Shown here one piece after another: positions 1 through 11,484 of a DNA stretch of 64,000 nt (its first letter is position 1; each line of letters begins with the position of its first letter). The notes below the pieces were generated by a model that saw only the letters and a list, made by a program, of their open reading frames with translations, had not been told where the DNA came from and did not search any database. Source of the DNA: Phragmites australis (lineage: Eukaryota; Streptophyta; Magnoliopsida; Poales; Poaceae); assembly GCF_958298935.1 (NCBI RefSeq), contig NC_084933.1, positions 14,801,001 to 14,865,000 of the forward strand, given 5' to 3'. A program made the position numbers and the translations under genes.

Positions 1-960
1 GAAGGTAAACTTTTATACCCTGCACCTCCGTTTCTAGCTTTACCAATGGTCACCACATCAGCAGTCTTTGAGTTCTGCTTTTGTTGAGCCTTTCGTCCCT
101 TGTGGTCTGGACAATCCTTGACGAAATGCCCAATCTCACCGCACACAAAACAAGACAGTTTTGTTGTGTTCATCTTCTTCTTCTTGAATGTGGTAGTTTT
201 GTTTGACTTATTATCTTTTCCTTTGTTCTTATTGTGAAAGTGTTTTTGCACCATATTAGCACTAGTCTGTCTCTCGCCTCCTTTTAGACTCACATTCTTA
301 GCCCGAGATTTCTCCTCAACATCAAGAGACGCGATCAAACTCTCAACAGTAATATCTTATCTCTTGTGCTTTAGAATAGTGGTAAAGTTTCTCTACGAAT
401 GAGGTAACTTGGCAACGATGCTTCTAGCCACAAACTTGTCAAGTATATTGATCTTGAGGAGTCCAAGTTCCTTCATGATGCATTGAACCTCATGAGCCTG
501 CTCGACTATAGAGCGATTTTCAACCATCTTGTAGTCATGATACTGCTCCATGATATACAGTTCACTTTCTGCATCTAATGCATCGAATTTAGCATTCAGT
601 GTATCTCACAACTCATTCACGCTTTGTATGTGCATGTACACATCACAAAGATGGTCACCAAGAACGCTAATAATATATCCTACAAAGAGTGTATTAGTAT
701 CCATGAATACCTTTTCCTGCTCAGCAGTAAGGATTCCTTCCAGCTTTCCATTAGCCACCCAGTAGGCATTCATAATTGTCAACCATAGAGTGATCTTGAC
801 TTGCCATCTATTAAAGTGCACACCAGAAAGCTTATCTAGCCTCAGCGCATCGACAAATCTAGCTATTGATAAACCTAAGTGTCTACAATAAGTTTTTTGG
901 ATTGTTGGAATATAAGACACTTTTAGATTTAATTTAATCCATAAATAATTCATGAGCAGA
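1..960 (-). pseudogene. Ty1/copia retrotransposon gag fragment (5' part; continues off the left edge)
   Basis: Gag is the nucleocapsid protein of LTR retrotransposons and packages element RNA in cytoplasmic particles. Reading the minus strand from about 960 downward, the frame first gives the typical copia gag N-terminal signature LDKLSGVHFNRW followed by LWLTIMNAYWV near 780-850. After an in-frame stop at the end of the first open stretch (about 606) it continues as gag-like sequence (LDAESELYIMEQYHDYKMVE). Near 110-165 it ends in a zinc knuckle of CX2CX4HX4C form (CFVCGEIGHFVKDC), preceded by a lysine-rich stretch. At least two further in-frame stops interrupt it, so it is not functional. 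Protease, integrase and RT would lie left of the window. The order LTR, leader, gag agrees with the LTR border at 1660. Confidence 0.85.
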
Positions 961-1660
961 AACTAATATCCATCATATCACTAGAGCATAATTTAAACAT
1001 GTGTACGAAAGCACTACATAGGACTACATCTACTATACTCAAAATTAGGAATCGTAGGAAATAAAGTACGAGTAACATGATTTTTGCGTACTAGTCCTAC
1101 GTTGTGGAGGTTGCTGAGGATACTAATTGCACCGTGTTAACAACACAATTGATCTTGCTGATGACGCACCGGATTTGTTGATGATGACAGCGGGTAGCGT
1201 CAAAGCGAACACGAAGATGAGCCGTGGTAAAGAACTTGAGCAGTCGTGTGGAGCGCTTCTCAAAAACTTTATTCGTCCTCTCCCGGTGCAAGATCTCAAG
1301 AGCGAGGATTTCAGAGATATGCTCTCCCGATTGCCAGTGTATGCCGACGTTGGGATGGAGTAGACTACAACGACAGTACAACAGAAAGAGAAAGAGACAA
1401 AATTCCAACTCTTATATAGATCCACATAATGAGAGCGTTTACAATTTTATAGCTACTCTCAATTAGCAGTCTATATTGTACACCCAATGAGGTGGGAGGG
1501 AGTCCTTACACATATATAGGAAGAAAACCCCCCACCTCTACCTCCATTAACAATATGGTACTAATAGAGGGTGAGCCTAAATCCGGGTCACCTCTCCATA
1601 ATTTGGGCCTTTGAGATTTATTAGGAATTATCACATGGGTTGGCCCCAATAATTCTAACA
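961..1660 (-). mobile_element. Copia 5' LTR and leader (outer border at 1660)
   Basis: On the minus strand the sequence starting at 1660 reads TGTTAGAATTATTGGGGCC, a typical LTR start (TG), and lies directly upstream of the gag remnant. The first 5 bases outside it (1661-1665, GCTAG) would be the target duplication, whose partner is outside the window. I could not place the LTR/leader junction: no clear initiator-Met primer-binding site (TGGTATCAGAGC type) is visible between 960 and 1200. Small open frames here (1097-1466) overlap on both strands and look fortuitous. Confidence 0.6.
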
Positions 1661-2934
1661 GCTAGCGTCACTGTCAGGTGATGGCCAGCGGTGACACCAA
1701 GTGGTGTGCGTCCGCGGCCCCCTCCCTCCCTCCCCTCTCCTTGCTTTCTCCTTTCTTTTTCCTTCCTTTGCCCAGGTCTGTGGCGATGGTCACTGGACGA
1801 TGGCGGTGATCTCTGGCTTTGGCGGTCGGTGAGATCGTGACATACGGTGGTGATCGGGGAGCGGGTGGGCATGCTGGCCTTCGTGGTGGCTACCCTCATG
1901 TCGTGGTTGGCCAACCTGTGGCGCGCGCTCGGGACACCCAGCTCGCGTGCCTCCGGGGCAAGGCCATCCGCCTCGAGCACGTCCAACGGCTGTTGTACGA
2001 CGACGACGCGACACTCCTTACACTCGCGCTTGCCGATTTAGCCAATGCATGCTCGGATTTGTGCCTCAAGTAGCGTTGGACACCATTGGTGGTGCTCGAT
2101 GGCCACGACATTGGTCTGTGCGGTGTCTCATACGACTATTGGGTCATGCAGCCATGTGTGGATGCCACTGGACCCTCCTGGTTGGATCTGGCCTTCATCG
2201 GCCTGGATATATTCATGGAGGCGTGACTTTGTGGATAGGTGGCTCTTGTGAGCACCTTGTGGTTGTGGTGGTGCTGCTCGGCGTGCTTTGGTGGGTGTGA
2301 TGGGTGTGGGCCAAAGGGCTCTCGACAGGGGGGTCGACCCTCATTCTATGAGCATGATGTTCCTCCTTGTCCTAGCCTCTCAAGCATTGTATAGGCTCAT
2401 CCTCTTGTCAGATTTGTCTCTTTCTCTAGATTTGGCCCGCGGAGAGCTTTGTGGCTCGGTGGTGGCTTCGGTGGTGGCGTGTGTGTATGGAGTGCGAGTG
2501 CACTAGGCGAAAGCCTTGCCCGGCGTTGTGCCGGTGCCGGCAACAACAATGCCTCGAGCACCGCTCTCCTCCTTAGAGGCATTGCCGTGGTGCTTCTTGC
2601 CTATCCTGGGAGATTCTTTGGTTGAAAACCTGATTTCGGCTTGACAAATGGGTGGCGACGATGTCTTCCACGTCGTGTCCTTTTTGGAGGCGTCGTCTTG
2701 GAGGTCACTCCACACATTTGGGTGACTGCCAATTTAGGACCGACGTTGGTTAGATCGGTAGTGGCTTTGACCATAATAGACCTAGTTTAACTAGGTAGTT
2801 AATTAGATGTTACAGCGCTCTAGAGCTAATTTAGTTAGGTAGTTTGCTTATTTTGTTTGTTGTTTTAGTCCAATTTTCTCTAATTAACTAAGTGTTATAC
2901 GGTTTGGCCTGGTTTCCTTAATGCGAGGCACCTT
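1661..2934. repeat. GC-rich dispersed repeat, copy 1 (LINE-like or unclassified)
   Basis: This stretch has no convincing gene; the many short frames overlap each other on both strands. The part at about 2515-2715 resembles about 56690-56900: both run through a 'gccggtgccggcaac / gtgccagcagcggtg' start, a 'gcattgccgtggtgc / gctgtcatggtgcct' middle, a 'gttgaaaacc / ggtgaaaacc' element and a 'ggaggcgtcgtcttgga / gaaggcatcgcttttga' end. Both are followed by a T-rich tail containing 'ggcctggtttcctt / ggctggttttccttt'. It is therefore one member of a dispersed family. The class is not certain; the tail would suit a non-LTR element. Confidence 0.5.
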
Positions 2935-2943
2935 CATTTTACA

Positions 2944-4205
2944 GGCAAAAATCCAAAATTAGACAATATACGTGACCGTATTTGCCGAAATAGACAACAT
3001 GTCAGCGTATTTACAATTTTAGCATCCGTATTCGGCACACCGTGTGCCGAATATGGCACTGTAGCTCATATTCGGCACACGGTGTGCCGAAAATGACACA
3101 TTTTCGGCACACCGCGTGCCGAAAATGATACTGTAGCACCGTCAGTGCATTTGAATTTCGTTTTTCCTCTTTTTTATAACGGTGGTCTTCTGTTACTCCA
3201 AAAATGTTAAAACTTTTTTTACATATTCCATAATCCATGTGAAACCCATTTTAATTGGATTCACCGAAAAAACCTTTGTATATTTAAAACTAAAATTCTC
3301 CAAAAAAGACTACTTTTATAACTTGTAAAAATTTTATTGTCTCAAATAAATTCTCAAAAATCTAGAAAAATTCACTAATATTTTTATTATGTGATGTAAT
3401 AATTTCTAAAATTATTTTCAGCCCTAGTTTATATTATGAAAAAGTGAGTTCTTTTGTAATGCTTCATTTATATGTATTTTTATCATTTCTTGTAAATGAA
3501 GCATTACAAAGTAACTCACTTTTTCATCATATAAAATAGGGCTGAAAATAATTTTAGAAATTAGTCCATCACATAAGAAGAATATTAGTGAATTGTTCTA
3601 TATTTTTTGGAATTTATTTGAGACACTAAAAATTATTACAAGTTATAAAAGTAGTCTTTTTTGAAGAATTTTAGTTTTAAATATACAAAGGATTTTTCGG
3701 TGAATTCAATTAAAATGGGTTGCACATGGATTATGGAATATGTAAAAAACGTTTTAATATTTTTGGAGTAACAGAAGACCACCGTTATGAAAAAGAGGAA
3801 AAACGAAATTCAAATGCACTGCTGTTACTGTTCACGCGCGGTACTGTTCATTTTCGGGGTGTGGTGCGCCGAAAATGGACTGTAGCAGTGTGTTGAATAC
3901 GGTGCTACAGTCCATTTCGGCACACGATGTGTCGAAAATGGTTTCCGGAGTGTGGTGTGCCGAAAATGGCACTGTATTCGGCACACCGTGTGCCGAATAC
4001 GGTGCTACAGTCCATTTTCGGCACACGGTGTGCCGAAAATGGTGCTACAGTGTCATTTTCGGCACACCGTATGCCGAATATGAGCTACAGTGCCATATTC
4101 GGCACACGGTGTGCCGAATACGGATGCTAAAATTGTAAATACACTAACATGTTGTCTATTTTGGCAAATACGGTCGCGTATATTGTCTAATTTTGGATTT
4201 TTGCC
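2944..4205. mobile_element. Fold-back Mutator-like element (MULE), non-autonomous, 1262 bp
   Basis: The element begins GGCAAAAATCC and ends GGATTTTTGCC and is flanked by an exact 9-bp direct repeat CATTTTACA (2935-2943 and 4206-4214), the target-duplication length typical of Mutator transposases. The outer 90 or so bases of each side are near-perfect reverse complements. The inner parts, about 3130-3470 and 3493-3830, also pair along their length around a loop at 3471-3492, so the whole unit can fold into one long hairpin. Between outer and inner arms lie arrays of a 21-bp palindrome with half-site TTCGGCACAC: at 3031, 3071 and 3103 on the left, and at 3977, 4017, 4058 and 4098 on the right, with degraded copies near 3853, 3916 and 3944. 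No transposase is encoded, so it must have been mobilised in trans. Confidence 0.88.
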
Positions 4206-4214
4206 CATTTTACA

Positions 4215-6384
4215 TGAAACCGGCAGTGCTCCTGATTTTAGTTGAATTTTTTTTGTCCCCGAGTGAAACTGAACAATTTCTATGAAATTCCGGCGAACGC
4301 TCATAGAAGAATCCACAAGTTCACATGTCGAGAGTGGTGACAGCCGTGGTATTAGAAACACAAACCATCTCCTGAAACGATGATCGGACGGCTCAACGGT
4401 TTGGTTCAACGTCACAACCCTGTGCAGCTCACGGTTCCCTCATCTGGTCATAGCCCACTCCCAATTTAAGTAATATTTTAATCTTCCACGTCATTTAGAT
4501 ACTAAGTATGAATATAAACTCCTATAATACTTAGTGTTTATTAGTAAGATCGATCAATAAATACAGACATTACTTATAAAAACTATATTCACTATAATAC
4601 ATTGTTTTACCTATATCTTATCTCTTGGATTGTGTGCTCAAGCTCTAATACATTTCTTAGTTATTTCTTCATGTTAGATTTTATACATATCTTGTTTCTT
4701 ATAGAAGACACTAACTCTTGTATCTTCCTTTAATCACTTGTCACATTAAATAACTTATCCTGATCAGCAGGCTGCACGGGTTACGAGGCGATAATTAACC
4801 ACACTGCCAAGCGATTATGATGATGCCACATTAACCTGCAGACCCTCGGATTCTCACATCGGTCACAGCTCATCTCAAAACCAAACACCAGTTCGTCTTC
4901 CTCACGGCGATTAGATTAGAATAGCAAAAGGATGGGGTGGGAGCATGTGGCCAGGGCATCAGCACGGCTAAAATTCCAGCGCTGTTTGACGAGGAAGAGG
5001 AGTCAGTTGCGCTCTCTCTCTCTCTCTATGGTTGTTTCTTTGTTGTCTCTAGCTAGTGTTGCTGGGCCTACGCCGAGCTAAGACCTCAAACGTGACCTCC
5101 CAGTCCTCCCTACAGAGATGTAGTTTCATTAGGACCAGCATTTGTTCAAGTGCATAGTAAAAGTAGCAGTATTTTAAGTGATTAAAGTTAAGTTTCAAAG
5201 TGGCAACTTCTACCTTATTTAGTTCATCTATTATTTAGTGTTAGACTTTTCACGTTTTGGATCTAAGCTCCGTCACTGCTTTACTACCTAGTAATTTTCC
5301 AATCATACGCTAGGATATGAAGAAAATAGATATTGTCCCCACTTAAAATATCCAGGCCGTCCAATAACATAAGCCTTAACAACCCCACACTCGCACACTT
5401 CACCTGATGTTTGGTTCGTGGGCAATCCCTCAGCCCTTCTCTCTCTTTACACCATGGGTCGACACCTTAAGCTCCCATGGCCAACATGCTCGACTTCTTT
5501 AGCAACCATGGACTCAAGTAGCCATCTAGTTATCTAAATATGTGTTGTGGTTTTTACTATCATTGTAAAGAAAATTAATTTATTGATCGCATCGTATTAT
5601 GTGATCGCCTTTTTCTTTAAGCCGAAGTCTTTTTCTCCCTCAAACTTGATTTGACTTCAAATATTGACTGTGATACTTGATATCATGGTTTTTGAGTACC
5701 CACAGGACCACAGCTGCCGTTTACGACCATGAGAGCCCTGTCAAAAGATAGCAAAATAAGAACAGAAGAAAAGGGGGAAAGGAGAAGAAGAAAAATGATT
5801 GAAAAGTGGCATCTTTGTGGAGAGCTACACTAGGCTTAAGATAATGGTGCATTTGCAACTAACCTAAGGGAGATCTTAGTATAGATCCACAGCAACCTCT
5901 GGCCTGGCTAGAGCATTTGATGGACTACAAAGCGGGCTTTATTTCCCTCCAGGAATTAAGAAACGAAAAGATCATGCATCTGACACACCTTAACCAATCG
6001 GTTGCAGAGCTCAAAAAAAAAGCTCAGAGGGGAGCATAAAAAGGTACTACATGCTGCTTTCATCGGTACTATTTAGTACCCTTACGCCATTCCTAATATT
6101 TTATTTTAGATGATATCTTAAAAAAGAGTGAGCTAAAAAATTAGACTTAAGAAATAAGTTTTCAATGTAGGTATATATGTTGTTTTTTTTCCTTATTTTT
6201 TAAGGTCTTTTAAAATAATTTATTATCTCGTAATCATCTAGAATTGCTAAAGAGCTATTTTCTTCTATAAGAAACAAGCCCTATCTTTCTACTCTTTAAA
6301 TAACTTAGTACATTAGCTTTTTACTTATATGGACACCTAATTAGTGTCTAGAAAACCAGTCATATTAGAGCATTGGGAGTGCCC
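4215..6384. other. Intergenic AT-rich stretch, no gene seen
   Basis: No open frame with recognisable similarity and no clear element ends. It holds a short (CT)n tract near 5012-5028. The stretch just before 6385 (GAGCATTGGGAGTGCCC) looks like the right end of another Tourist-type MITE whose body is not recognisable. Confidence 0.5.
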
Positions 6385-6387
6385 TTA

Positions 6388-6724
6388 GGCCACTAATGCT
6401 CCATGGTGTACAATGTCTTAGCCATTAATTAGATAGCCACGTACGATAAAAGATAATGTAGCAAGGAATTAAACGAAGAAAGAGAATAAGCTAGTATATT
6501 TTATAAGATATTAGTTTGGCTCAAAATCCAAAAGATAGATATAGTATAAACATGCACTGTGATAGCTTATGTCTTATATGATAGGGTATGAGAGAAGAGA
6601 ATATATATTAATTATATGGACCCCATTTTAAATATAATATATTGAGGTAGTTTTTGTCTACTTGATGTCTATATAATATGATAATCTTTAGATATTAGCT
6701 TATTGTGTCATAATGGGAGTGGCC
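6388..6724. mobile_element. Tourist-type (PIF/Harbinger) MITE, 337 bp
   Basis: Terminal sequences GGCCACT (left) and, on the reverse strand, GGCCACTCCCATTATGACAC (right) are bounded by the 3-bp direct repeat TTA (6385-6387 and 6725-6727), the target preference of PIF/Harbinger transposases. The AT-rich interior contains the motif run typical of grass Tourist elements: 'gagagaagagaatata', 'ggaccccattttaaata' and 'tacttgatgtc'. The left terminal repeat is diverged beyond 7 bp. It is non-coding. Confidence 0.75.
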
Positions 6725-6727
6725 TTA

Positions 6728-7035
6728 TGATATTCCCAGAATAAGAATGTCTGGTCATTTGTCACACCCAATCAAGTGAGTGGCTGCGTGAAACTGGGTT
6801 ACGTCTTACGGCCGGCTACACAGGAGATAGAAGAGACGGCACCGCTTGAGGCCTCATTGGGGTCGCAAGAATTCCAGCGGAATGTCGTACGCCATTCGAT
6901 TCTTGCAAGAATGCGTTAAATTCGCATGTTTTAAACGAAGCGCCTAAGCTCTTTGCGGCTTCTTCCAAAAGATTATATTTCTACAGTAATACCACAAAAC
7001 GTTCAAACTTGGAAAATAACATCACTCCATTATAG
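6728..7035. other. Short intergenic stretch, nothing recognised
   Basis: No open frame of note and no repeat family recognised. It contains a small imperfect inverted motif around 6868-6911 (TCGCAAGAATTCC and ATTCTTGCAAGAAT). I assign no function. Confidence 0.4.
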
Positions 7036-7221
7036 TAAGGTCATGTTTGTTTTCATTTAAGATTATAATAAGTTAGCTTATTTATCTAAAGTACAAATAA
7101 ACAACTAGATTATTTATCTAAATTATTATAAATTAAAGTCTAGATTATAACAATATCATAAGTTATGAAATGAGTTTATTTCATCTTATGATTCAATCTT
7201 TTACTATATTACCCATCGAAT

Positions 7222-7920
7222 TTGAAAAAAATTACCCGTCAATATCGCTCCCCCATCCAAACCCCTAGACCCCCTCTCGTTCGCCCCCTCCCTTCCACAT
7301 CTCATTCACCCCCCTCTCTCTCTTCCCTCATGTTTGCCTCCCTCTCTCTGTTCCCTCCAATTCTAAACATAACATTTCTCCCAAAATCTGATGAGCTCGG
7401 CGGTGGTCCGACCAAGATAAAGCCATTCGACATTGAAGATGCAGAGAAGACCCTCGCCTACCGAGATTCATTGGCTAAGGAACAGATGGCGTCCACGCAT
7501 GGCGACGCCTCCTTGCCCGATGTGCATGGAATCTCCGGCGCGAGCGGTCTCCCTAGCGTGTCGGGCCTGTTTGCTGTGAGGGTCGTGCCTGGCGTGGCAA
7601 CCTCGGCACCCACGGTTGCACCGGAGGCCTTCTCGACGGCGTTGCAGTGTGGGAGGCATGGCACTACAGGACCTACTGGCGTGGCCGTGGGAGGCTCGCA
7701 CGAAACGGTTGCCGCCCCGGCCGATGCAGATAGCTCCCCGGCTGTGCACCGAGGGGAACAACCCTACATGCCACCCCGTCCATCCTCCACGACTGGTGGC
7801 CTTGAGGCCGGCATTACCGAGGGAGCGGCCAACGACAAGGATGCCGATGCGCCTGCACATGTGGCCACCGGCAACATGGTGAACTTGCCCCGTCCATGTG
7901 CTTGTGTTAACAGACACTGA
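7222..7920 (+). other. 232-codon open frame in the PIF element 5' region, unrecognised
   Basis: An uninterrupted 232-codon frame lies between the left terminus and the Myb-like frame of the Harbinger element. The first 55 residues are proline/serine-rich and look like translated pyrimidine-rich leader. From about residue 58 the frame is GC-rich and alanine/glycine/proline-rich, with no recognised motif, membrane segment or repeat. A 149-codon frame lies opposite on the minus strand, so openness may only reflect base composition. The sharp GC rise inside an AT-rich element may mark a captured host fragment or the element's own promoter and leader. I would not call it a gene without expression evidence. 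Confidence 0.25.
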
Positions 7921-8734
7921 TGTGATTCTTGTACCAAGTTGATGCCTTTTCTTAGATCGGAACCTAGATGCTGGATTGATTTGTCGCTAATTAATTAAGT
8001 AGTAACAATGTGGTGTGAGTTTTATGGGGATCTCTATCGAGGATTAGCGGTGGTGAAGGTTTGGTGCATGTGGCATTGATGAAACTTGATAGCTTGGTAT
8101 TGAGGCTGCTGACCGGAGGGAGTATGAGATTAGGGGTTCAGGGGTTCATCGAATTCGTCAAGTTGCTCGATACAGAAGTGGATTTTTGAGTTCTTGGAGG
8201 ATGTTATCTTGGTGCTTATTTTCAAGAAGTAGTGCTTATTGGTAGTTTGGTACTATGAGAGTTCTTCCTCCAGTGTAATATGCAACTCTACAAAAGTTGT
8301 AGTTATCATGGCCGGTTACTTAGTTCATGAGTGGTGCCGCATATCTGGCGCATAAGTTTTGAGATAAATCTACAAAACATATGCTCTAGCTTTTGCACCA
8401 AATTAGAACATGTGTGTTTTTTGTCCTAAACAAAAATTCCTGTTTGAATTTTGCAAGCAACTTTGTGAAAATGGAACACTATAGACAAAATAGCAGTCCT
8501 GAGAGTTTGCATTGCTCTCTTATTAATGGCTCAAATTTTTAGTTAACAGACAATCAAATTTTTATTTCATGTCCATGTCTATGTCCATGTTGCTAGATTT
8601 AATAGACACTTATGCTAAGGCTGGCATAGTTACTTCCTTCATTTGATTGTCTGAGTGGATTTTCTATAATATGCAATTTTTTAGCCTTATGTGATTTTTA
8701 AAACTGAACCTCTGTATATGTGTTCTATCAAATA

Positions 8735-9640
8735 GAAGGAGGAGTTTGATGAAGTAGATTGGTCTTCCTCAAACATTAGGATTTTTTCTGAAATATGTAT
8801 TAAACAAATACGTGTCAGGAATAGGCCTATTAGGGTTATGACTAACAGAGGCTACAAGAACATTGTTGTTAAGTACTTGCAAAGGACAGGATTACGTCAC
8901 TCTAGAACACAATTGAAGAACCGATAGGATTTACTCAAAGGAATGTATAGCTTTTGGCTAGGCCTTCTCAAAGATACATGCCTTGGATGGGATAATGTTG
9001 AAGGTACGGTTTATGTAAGCAATGATTATTGGAAAAAAAGTCACCAATGTAACAAATACACGTTACTAAATATGTATTGAAGAAATATGTGCATTGTATG
9101 TATTATTGATACTAAAGATTTTTTGTCTTCTTTTCAGGAACATTCAGAATGGAAGAAGCTGCAGCATGGTCCACCGGAGTGTGAAGAATTGATGAAGGAA
9201 ATATTCAACATTGTTGATATTGATGGTTCTTCTTCTACTATACCTGGTAAGGTTGTTTGAGAAGGTGTTGGAGGGGCTATTGAAGAAGGGGTTGGTGACA
9301 CACATGTAGGACATGGCTCATTGGAGAGCAATTCAAAGGGTGGCAATCCATTGAAGCGAGGTATAAGTAGCATTACTACTAGCCCACAAAAGGTAGCAAA
9401 GAACCACATGGTTAAGGTAATGAAGGGCATTCATACCAGTTTGGAGAACAGCTATGCTATTGCTAACAAGGTGATGCAAGGTAAATTCAGGTATACTTTC
9501 AATAAAGAAGTGATGGACTTGACTATGGAGTGCGGCACAAAAGAAGGAAGTGTGGAGCATTTCATGGCTACCTAACTATTTGTGAAACCTGAACACTATA
9601 ATATGTTCAAAACCTTCACCACTAAGGAATGAAGGCTCAG
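8735..9640 (+). pseudogene. PIF/Harbinger ORF1: Myb/SANT-like DNA-binding protein remnant
   Basis: In plant PIF/Harbinger elements ORF1 encodes a Myb/SANT-like nuclear protein that binds element ends and assists the transposase. The translation from about 8740 runs through the recognisable domain: FDEVDWSS, then RNRPIRVMTNRGYKN, LQRTGLRHSRTQLKNR, LLKGMYSFWLGLLKDT and LGWDNVEGTVYVSNDYWKK. This matches the family pattern of tryptophans, the GNRP-like motif and the QLKN(K/R)xDxLK helix. A stop follows QLKNR (TAG at about 8926). The frame resumes after an apparent intron at 9137 with EHSEWKKLQHGPPECEELMKEIF, then is interrupted by TGA at about 9258. The open 84-codon end (9321-9575) is the C-terminal region. 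It is inactive. Confidence 0.75.
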
Positions 9641-9939
9641 TTGGTTGAAGAGGTGGTGTACGAAGGAAAGCTTGATGTAGAAGTCTACTGGTAGCTTGGG
9701 TTTGACAATATTTGGTTTGCGTGAACTTATCTACTTTGTGTTGGATATGTAATATTTTGTTTGAACCTTTGTGTGATAATATTTGGTTTGTATGAACTTA
9801 TCTACTTTGTGTTGACTATGTAAATTTTGCTTGAACCTTTGTGTGATAATATTTGTTCCAATGCATGTAGATGGACGTGTATGAAAGTGATGATGATGAG
9901 GATGAAATATTTGTGGTTGCACGCAATCAACTTGATATG

Positions 9940-11160
9940 ATGCAATAATATGGAGCAATTACATGCACATTTGGTATGTACTACACTGAAAATTATTTGA
10001 ACAAGTTAGAGAGAATTGAACCTATTCTCTCGGGTCATGATTGAGTTATAAAAACACTTAATGTTCTAAAAGCTTGCTATGCCATATTTAGGATGAGTAG
10101 GTCACTTTTTGATATGTTGCGTAATTTGTTGGTGGCATCTTATGGTTTGAAGTCAAGTAGCAAGATGAGCTCCTTTGAAGCTTTAAGTATGTTTTTATGG
10201 ACTGGTGGGGCTCCTCAGTCATTTACTCAAGTGAAGAACCGATTTGCGAGGTCAAAAGAAACAATCAGTAGGAAATTCAATGAAGTGTTGAAAAGTGTCT
10301 ACCTCCTCTCAGTAGATATTGTCAAACCTAGATATCCAAACTTCACAACTATCCATCCAAAACTGCTAGGTTCTCATTTTCCGCCTCATTTCAATAACTG
10401 CATAGGTGCAATATATGGTACTCATATACCGGTTGTTGTGCCTTCGGCAAAGGTGGTTCAACATGTGGGTCGGCATGGATATTTTACTCAAAATGTGTTG
10501 CTGATATGTGACTTTGACATAAGGTTCACTTTCGTTATTGTAGGGTGACCAGGTTCGGTATATGACATAAGGGTGTTCAATGATACTTTACGTAAATATG
10601 CTGCTCAGTTCCCACATCCTCCACATGGTATAATAATATTTTGCCTGATTATCATATCACTAGATTGAATAATGAAGATATGTCTCACGGTGTATTTTGA
10701 TGTTTATAGGAAAATGTTACTGTATTGACTCGGGCTATCCAAATCGACCGGGTTTTCTAGCTCTATACAAAGGGACCAAGTACCATTTACCGGAGTTTCA
10801 AAATGACCTACGTCCTAGTCGCAAAAAGGGAGGTATCCAACCACTTGCATTCATCTCTTCGTAATGTGATTGAATGCTCATTTGGTTTTTTGAAGATGAA
10901 GTGGAGAATTTTGTTGGACTTACTAAGTTATCTTATACGCAAGCAAACTAAAATAATATATGCATGCATGACTCTTCATAACTTCATTCGAGATAGTGCT
11001 TTGGGTCATAAAAAGTTTGACTAGTGTGATCAAGATGAAAACTATATGCCGACGCCTTCATTACAAGGGAGTGTAAGTCAATTGAGAGATAAAGAGAGTG
11101 GCGTAAATGCCTTCCGTGATAATATTGCTAATATTTTATTTGCTAGGAGAGAATAATTTG
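9940..11160 (+). pseudogene. PIF/Harbinger transposase (DDE superfamily 4), inactivated
   Basis: The frame from about 9940 (open from an ATG at 10093) encodes a Harbinger-type nuclease that would cut at the element ends. Family landmarks are clear: SRSLFDMLRNLLVASYGLK, a helix-turn-helix-like stretch (WTGGAPQSFTQVKNRFARS), GTHIPVVVPSAKVV, YFTQNVLLICDFDIRFTFV, PGSVYDIRVFND, then after a probable intron (about 10627-10710, GT to AG) the DSGYPNRPGFLALYKGTKYH block, HSSLRNVIECSFGFLKMKWR and MTLHNFIR. Three lesions kill it. The tryptophan before PGSVYD is TGA (10545-10547). A frame shift lies near 10830. The first catalytic aspartate, expected in the GA(I/L)DGTHIP motif, is tyrosine (GAIYGTHIP). 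The aspartate of SVYD and the glutamate of NVIE remain. Confidence 0.85.
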
Positions 11161-11484
11161 TTTGTGAGAGCATATTTGTATGACAAAAGTTCAAGTATGC
11201 ATAAATGATTTTATCATTTGACACTTATTTATTTAATTTTGTATTTTACAAATATTTTGCAAGGCCGATTGAATGTTAAACGTGTCACAAACGGATATAC
11301 AAGTCACACAAAATAGTTGAGAACATTGTAGACTTTTGTCATCTTAAAAAAAGTCCAAGCTTCAATAATCCAAATTGCCAAATAACTTACAACTTATTTT
11401 CCTCCAACTTATCACAATCCAACTTATTATAATCCATCATTTATAAACTGTTTATTATAATCCTTAGCACAATCGAAGCGCCCC

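Larger units (their letters stand above)
7039..11484 (+). mobile_element. PIF/Harbinger DNA transposon, degenerate but nearly full length
   Basis: The left end (GGTCATGTTTG, preceded by TAA at 7036-7038) and the reverse complement of the right end near 11484 share a diverged terminal inverted repeat of roughly 30 bp, best conserved at GATTATAATAA. Inside, in the expected order on the plus strand, are a Myb/SANT-like frame (about 8735-9640) and a DDE transposase (about 9940-11160). The 3-bp target duplication is visible only on the left, so the right boundary is approximate. Subterminal AT-rich sequence rich in 'ttataataa' repeats occurs at both ends. Stops and frame shifts in both frames show the copy is inactive. 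Confidence 0.8.
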
